The notes beneath the pieces were generated by a model. The model had not been told where the DNA came from. It did no database searches and worked only from the letters and a program-made list of their open reading frames with translations. A program made the translations under genes and the position numbers. DNA of 64,000 bases, taken from the NCBI GenBank assembly GCA_022393335.1, contig JAJEKB010021880.1, positions 712,779 through 776,778 of the forward strand. The letters run 5' to 3'. Below, piece after piece: positions 60,931-64,000 of this stretch (positions are counted from its first letter, which is position 1; each line of letters begins with the position of its first letter). This DNA is from Macrotrachela quadricornifera. Taxonomy: Eukaryota > Rotifera > Eurotatoria > Philodinida > Philodinidae.

Positions 60931-61535
60931 ACTGACGAGGGAACCTATCCAACTGTCGAAATGCTTTTGAGTTGAGATTTAGTGCATCTTACAGACCTTA
61001 GTGAGCTATGTTTATGGTAAAAAGAGTTCGTACCCATGGCTTGTTTCTAGCTAGATATTGAGGCTTTAGTGGATTTTCTCTATAGGACTCTACTTTTTCA
61101 CATGAAACTTTGCCCACGTATAGGTCTCAGCTAGACTAGCTTGCAAAAAAAATTTCAGAAGTTTTTGACGAAGTCTCTTCGGGATATGAAGATGGCAAAA
61201 TATACGCTTTTTCCTATAAATGGTGGATACAGCATGTATTTTATGAAATCTGCATATTTCGAAGAGACTTTGTCGAAAAATTCTGAAATTTTTTTGCAAG
61301 CTAGTCTAGCTGAGATCTATATATGAGCAGAGTTTCATGTGAAAAAGTCGAGTATATGGTTGTGCTGAAAAAGTAGGGTCCTGTAGAGAAAATCCACTAA
61401 AACCTCGATATCTATCCAGGAACAAGCCATGAGCACAAACCCTTTTTACCATAAACATAGCTCATTAAGGTCTGTAATATGCACTAAATCTCGACTCAAA
61501 AGCGTTCCGACATTTAGATAGGTTTCCTCATGAGA
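60931..61535. mobile_element. Foldback element, about 600 bp, with about 280-bp inverted arms
   Basis: The left arm (60931 to about 61205) and right arm (about 61245-61535) are inverted copies at about 85-90% identity. Shared blocks are GAGATTTAGTGCAT, GAGCTATGTTTATGGTAAAA and TGCAAAAAAATTTC. The loop is about 40 bp. The mirror-image frames with an LQASLAE motif on both strands come from the arms. Confidence 0.9.
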
Positions 61536-62085
61536 AGGAGTTATACTCAAACGGCAAAAAGGTTTGTTGTGTTAATCCAAATTATTTCATTCAGAATAAT
61601 TTGGATCAATAAATCAATCTAGTTAGGGGTAATTCAGATCACCTAAGCAAGCTTGTTCGGTAGAGATACACCAGTTCCAGTCATTACTAAGTACCCAGTC
61701 CGACTGAACTGGTGCATTCTCAATTGTGAAAAAACTTGAATATTTGTTCACATAATTGAAAATAAAATTAGTTAATGTGAATTATTTTCGTATAGTGGAT
61801 CAGATGTTTAATACCAAAAAATATTGAAAAAGTGCTAAGGTTCTGAAAAAAGTATCAAGATGCTGAGCTTTCCAAACCTGTACTTTTCTCTTCTGTAAAA
61901 TACATATTTTCTTTTTGCCTAAAATAAATTTCTTTCAGATTATTTGTCCATATAAAAACAAAAAGATGTTTTAAAAGAATAACAATTTTTTATCTGAAAT
62001 TTTCTTAGGAAAAAAAGATTCTTTTTTTAATAAATACTACAATATTAATACAATGTGTTTATTATAATATATATTTTGATATTTG
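61536..62085. other. Intergenic, nothing recognised
   Basis: AT-rich spacer with short local inversions (TTCATTCAGAATAATTTGGATC and an earlier AATCCAAATTATTTC), too short to call an element. Confidence 0.4.
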
Positions 62086-63936
62086 CTAAGAAGATATTTT
62101 TGATTGATTAAGAGATATATAATAATGATGAATGTTGTATTTATCTCTTAATTGACGCATTAATGTACGATTAAATGGACATAACATTTTTTTATCTTCA
62201 TCTATTTCTTTCCAAGGTCCACGTTCATGAATAAGTTCATCGATCCAAAAATGATAACAATCAAAATTAATACCTGCTGCTCTTGATGTAACAAGTTCAC
62301 AAAATTGTTTATCTTTTTCACACATTTCAATGAATAATTTACCATCTGGTGCTAAACTTTCTATTGGATTTACTGGTATAGAAAATCCATTCATAATAAT
62401 TTTAGCTGCTTCTTGAATAAGTTTTATTAAATATTCTTTTTTTATTCCTTTTGGTCTTTCATTAATAGGATAATATAATCCTTTAAGATAAGGTGCACCA
62501 GATACCATATATTGTTCAAGATATGTTGTATAAGTTATATTTTGATATTCTGCTTGTAATGGTTGTAATCCACCAACATTAATAATAACTGATCCATCTG
62601 ATAAAAATGTTTGATACATTTGACCTGTACCTGGTCCTGATATATGAATATCCATTGTACGCATTAATCGTAATTGTGCCATAAAATGATTTTCTTTCAA
62701 TTCATATGTTGGTGATCTAACATCTACTTGAGTTGCATTGAATCGAGATGATTTTATTTTTCGTTTTTCCATATGACCAAAATGTAAATATGATATGTTT
62801 ATTAATGGCCATTCTAATTTACTTATATTTTGTATTTGATACATTTTAGTATAATTATTTATTTCATTTATTACAGCATTTATTTCCTTTCTATCAGTTT
62901 CAGTATATCGTTTATTATCAATAATATAAGCACGTAATATATTATTTGAATTTCGTCTTTCTGCAGAATTTTTATATCGTCGAATTGGTGGAAGAATTCC
63001 ATGTTGAGTATACATTCGATCACGAAAAAGTCTTGAACCATCTAATTCAACTCCACCAGGTAATTGAAAATTTGATTGTGTACAACGTTGACACATCATT
63101 CCACCACCCATTACAAGTTCATCAAAAACAAACCAATTTTCATTTGACATATCGTTTAAAATATAATGTTTAATTATACCAAGACCAGCAAATCGATGAA
63201 ATATTTCTTCATCTGAACAAGTTTGACATTGATCTATTGCACAAAGTAAACGAAATGGACGAAGATGTCTAGGTGGAAAACGAATTAATGCAATATAAGC
63301 TGGATATAATGCATCAAAAAGTGAATGACCAATATTACCAAGCCATGGAAAACTAAGAAAAAGCGTAACATCAGGTATTACAATAGGATCAATTGAATAA
63401 CGAACGAATTTTTCAAGTTTTATATATGATTCAAATTCATATCGTTTTGGTGAAATAGTCTCCGTTCCAAATGAATATACACGTACATCAAGTACTGGTA
63501 AAATTGTTCCATTAACGATTAAAATCATGAAAGTACTATTAATATAATATAAATTTTTATATAGACATGATTGATTACGTAATGGACCGATACATTTAAC
63601 AGTTGTTTCTAATGAATCATTATCTCCAAGATAACGTGATTCTAATCGAGAAAATATATAATCACCAAAAGAATAATTTTTGTTTATTATCGTTATTGTT
63701 TTTGATTGTGTATATGTTGTATTACAAATATTCTTGCTTAATTCTGAATCATTTTTATTCTCATGTTCACAGGTTCGAGTTTGTAAGAAAGCACCATAGA
63801 AAATATTATTAGGAATTTTTCGATTCTGTATGATAAATTGAATAATACATATGACTATTGTAATAATTGTGAATATTATAATGAATTTTACTGAACAGAT
63901 TGATGAATTCTTCGAATTTGATTGAAACATTATCAT
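62086..63936 (-). CDS. GT61-like (DUF563) type II membrane glycosyltransferase
   Basis: A single-exon protein of 616 residues. A short cytoplasmic N-terminus and one TM anchor (about 16-37, VKFIIIFTIITIVICIIQFI in part) place it as a type II Golgi/ER enzyme. The lumenal part shows the GT61 layout: LGNIGHSLFDALYP with the conserved His (an H-x-x-x-D motif), a CQTCSDEE and CQRC Cys-rich middle, and the C-terminal core MDIHISGPGTGQMYQTFLSDGS, given in part, then VIINVG. Six or more N-glycosylation sequons are present. GT61 members include EOGT and POMGNT2 (O-GlcNAc and O-mannose glycan extension) and plant xylosyltransferases; the acceptor here is unknown. Met1 and Met3 are both possible starts. 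The gene is intronless and AT-rich, like the host. Confidence 0.8.
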   Translation of the reverse strand: MIMFQSNSKNSSICSVKFIIIFTIITIVICIIQFIIQNRKIPNNIFYGAFLQTRTCEHENKNDSELSKNICNTTYTQSKTITIINKNYSFGDYIFSRLESRYLGDNDSLETTVKCIGPLRNQSCLYKNLYYINSTFMILIVNGTILPVLDVRVYSFGTETISPKRYEFESYIKLEKFVRYSIDPIVIPDVTLFLSFPWLGNIGHSLFDALYPAYIALIRFPPRHLRPFRLLCAIDQCQTCSDEEIFHRFAGLGIIKHYILNDMSNENWFVFDELVMGGGMMCQRCTQSNFQLPGGVELDGSRLFRDRMYTQHGILPPIRRYKNSAERRNSNNILRAYIIDNKRYTETDRKEINAVINEINNYTKMYQIQNISKLEWPLINISYLHFGHMEKRKIKSSRFNATQVDVRSPTYELKENHFMAQLRLMRTMDIHISGPGTGQMYQTFLSDGSVIINVGGLQPLQAEYQNITYTTYLEQYMVSGAPYLKGLYYPINERPKGIKKEYLIKLIQEAAKIIMNGFSIPVNPIESLAPDGKLFIEMCEKDKQFCELVTSRAAGINFDCYHFWIDELIHERGPWKEIDEDKKMLCPFNRTLMRQLRDKYNIHHYYISLNQSKISS

Positions 63937-64000
63937 GGTTCAATTAGCATCGATTGACTATGGAGATCGTATCCATAATATATCTAATTCGACCATAAAT

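Noticed and set aside
61090..61326. Two overlapping small frames on opposite strands with the same LQASLAE motif
   Set aside because: They are produced by the inverted arms of the foldback element.
1..64000. CRISPR array, bacterial operon, IS element or prophage
   Set aside because: No regularly spaced direct repeats, Shine-Dalgarno sites or polycistronic layout were seen; introns show a eukaryotic genome.

Overview
The window is eukaryotic nuclear DNA, AT-rich (roughly 30% GC by eye). Genes are compact and split by short GT-AG introns, many of 49-60 bp. The organism is most likely a bdelloid rotifer (Rotaria/Adineta-like). This is inferred from the mix of content: ADP-ribosyltransferase-TPR proteins, NHL-propeller and Thr-rich single-pass surface proteins, GIMAP-like GTPases, genes of bacterial type lacking introns, and many decayed DNA transposons and foldback elements. 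No database search was possible.

Layout. 1-1368: a tryptophanase-type PLP lyase, cut by the left edge. 1.4-5.6 kb: transposon debris (a solo inverted-repeat arm, a 0.77 kb MITE and a 2 kb mariner-type relic). 5.66-8.45 kb (+): a complete 13-exon SLC7-type amino-acid transporter. 8.97-11.15 kb (-): a two-exon ADP-ribosyltransferase/TPR gene. 11.99-13.24 kb (-): a four-exon, four-TM protein. 13.94-15.93 kb (-): an F-box/LRR gene in which each LRR is one 84-bp exon. 16.76-17.42 kb (-): a GNAT acetyltransferase. 17.4-21.6 kb: MITEs and a Merlin-type transposase fossil. 22.8-24.7 kb (+): a GC-richer intronless gene that looks bacterial, lying between inverted TACAGGATGTAT termini. 26.7-27.6 kb (-): a 3CxxC zinc-finger protein with a C-terminal CaaX-like box. 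29.5-30.0 kb: a long hairpin element. 32.4-34.1 kb (+): a shattered DBH/MOXD-like copper monooxygenase pseudogene. 34.9-35.6 kb: a MULE-like fossil. 36.4-39.1 kb (+): a Thr-stalked type II membrane protein with a C-terminal lectin-like domain. 39.8-43.5 kb: a decayed pogo-like transposon with a foldback element inserted in it. 43.9-46.5 kb (-): a type II membrane protein with a six-bladed NHL propeller. 49.8-51.7 kb (-): a GIMAP/AIG1-like GTPase. 52.1-55.4 kb: a CGCGTTT-rich MITE followed by a hAT-like pseudogene. 55.8-56.8 kb: two head-to-head defensin-like peptide genes. 58.4-60.4 kb (-): a second ADP-ribosyltransferase/TPR gene. 60.9-61.5 kb: another foldback element. 62.1-63.9 kb (-): a GT61-like type II glycosyltransferase.

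Common threads. Two probable horizontally acquired bacterial-type enzymes lie in the window; one has host-like AT-rich codons and the other is still GC-richer. Several genes fit signalling, surface or defence roles: two ART-TPR proteins, a GIMAP-like GTPase, two defensin-like peptides and two stalked ectodomain proteins. At least five classes of DNA transposon relic (mariner, Merlin, MULE, pogo-like, hAT-like) and many inverted-repeat elements fill the gene-poor stretches. Exon models were assembled by hand from GT/AG sites and reading phase, and were not checked against transcripts.
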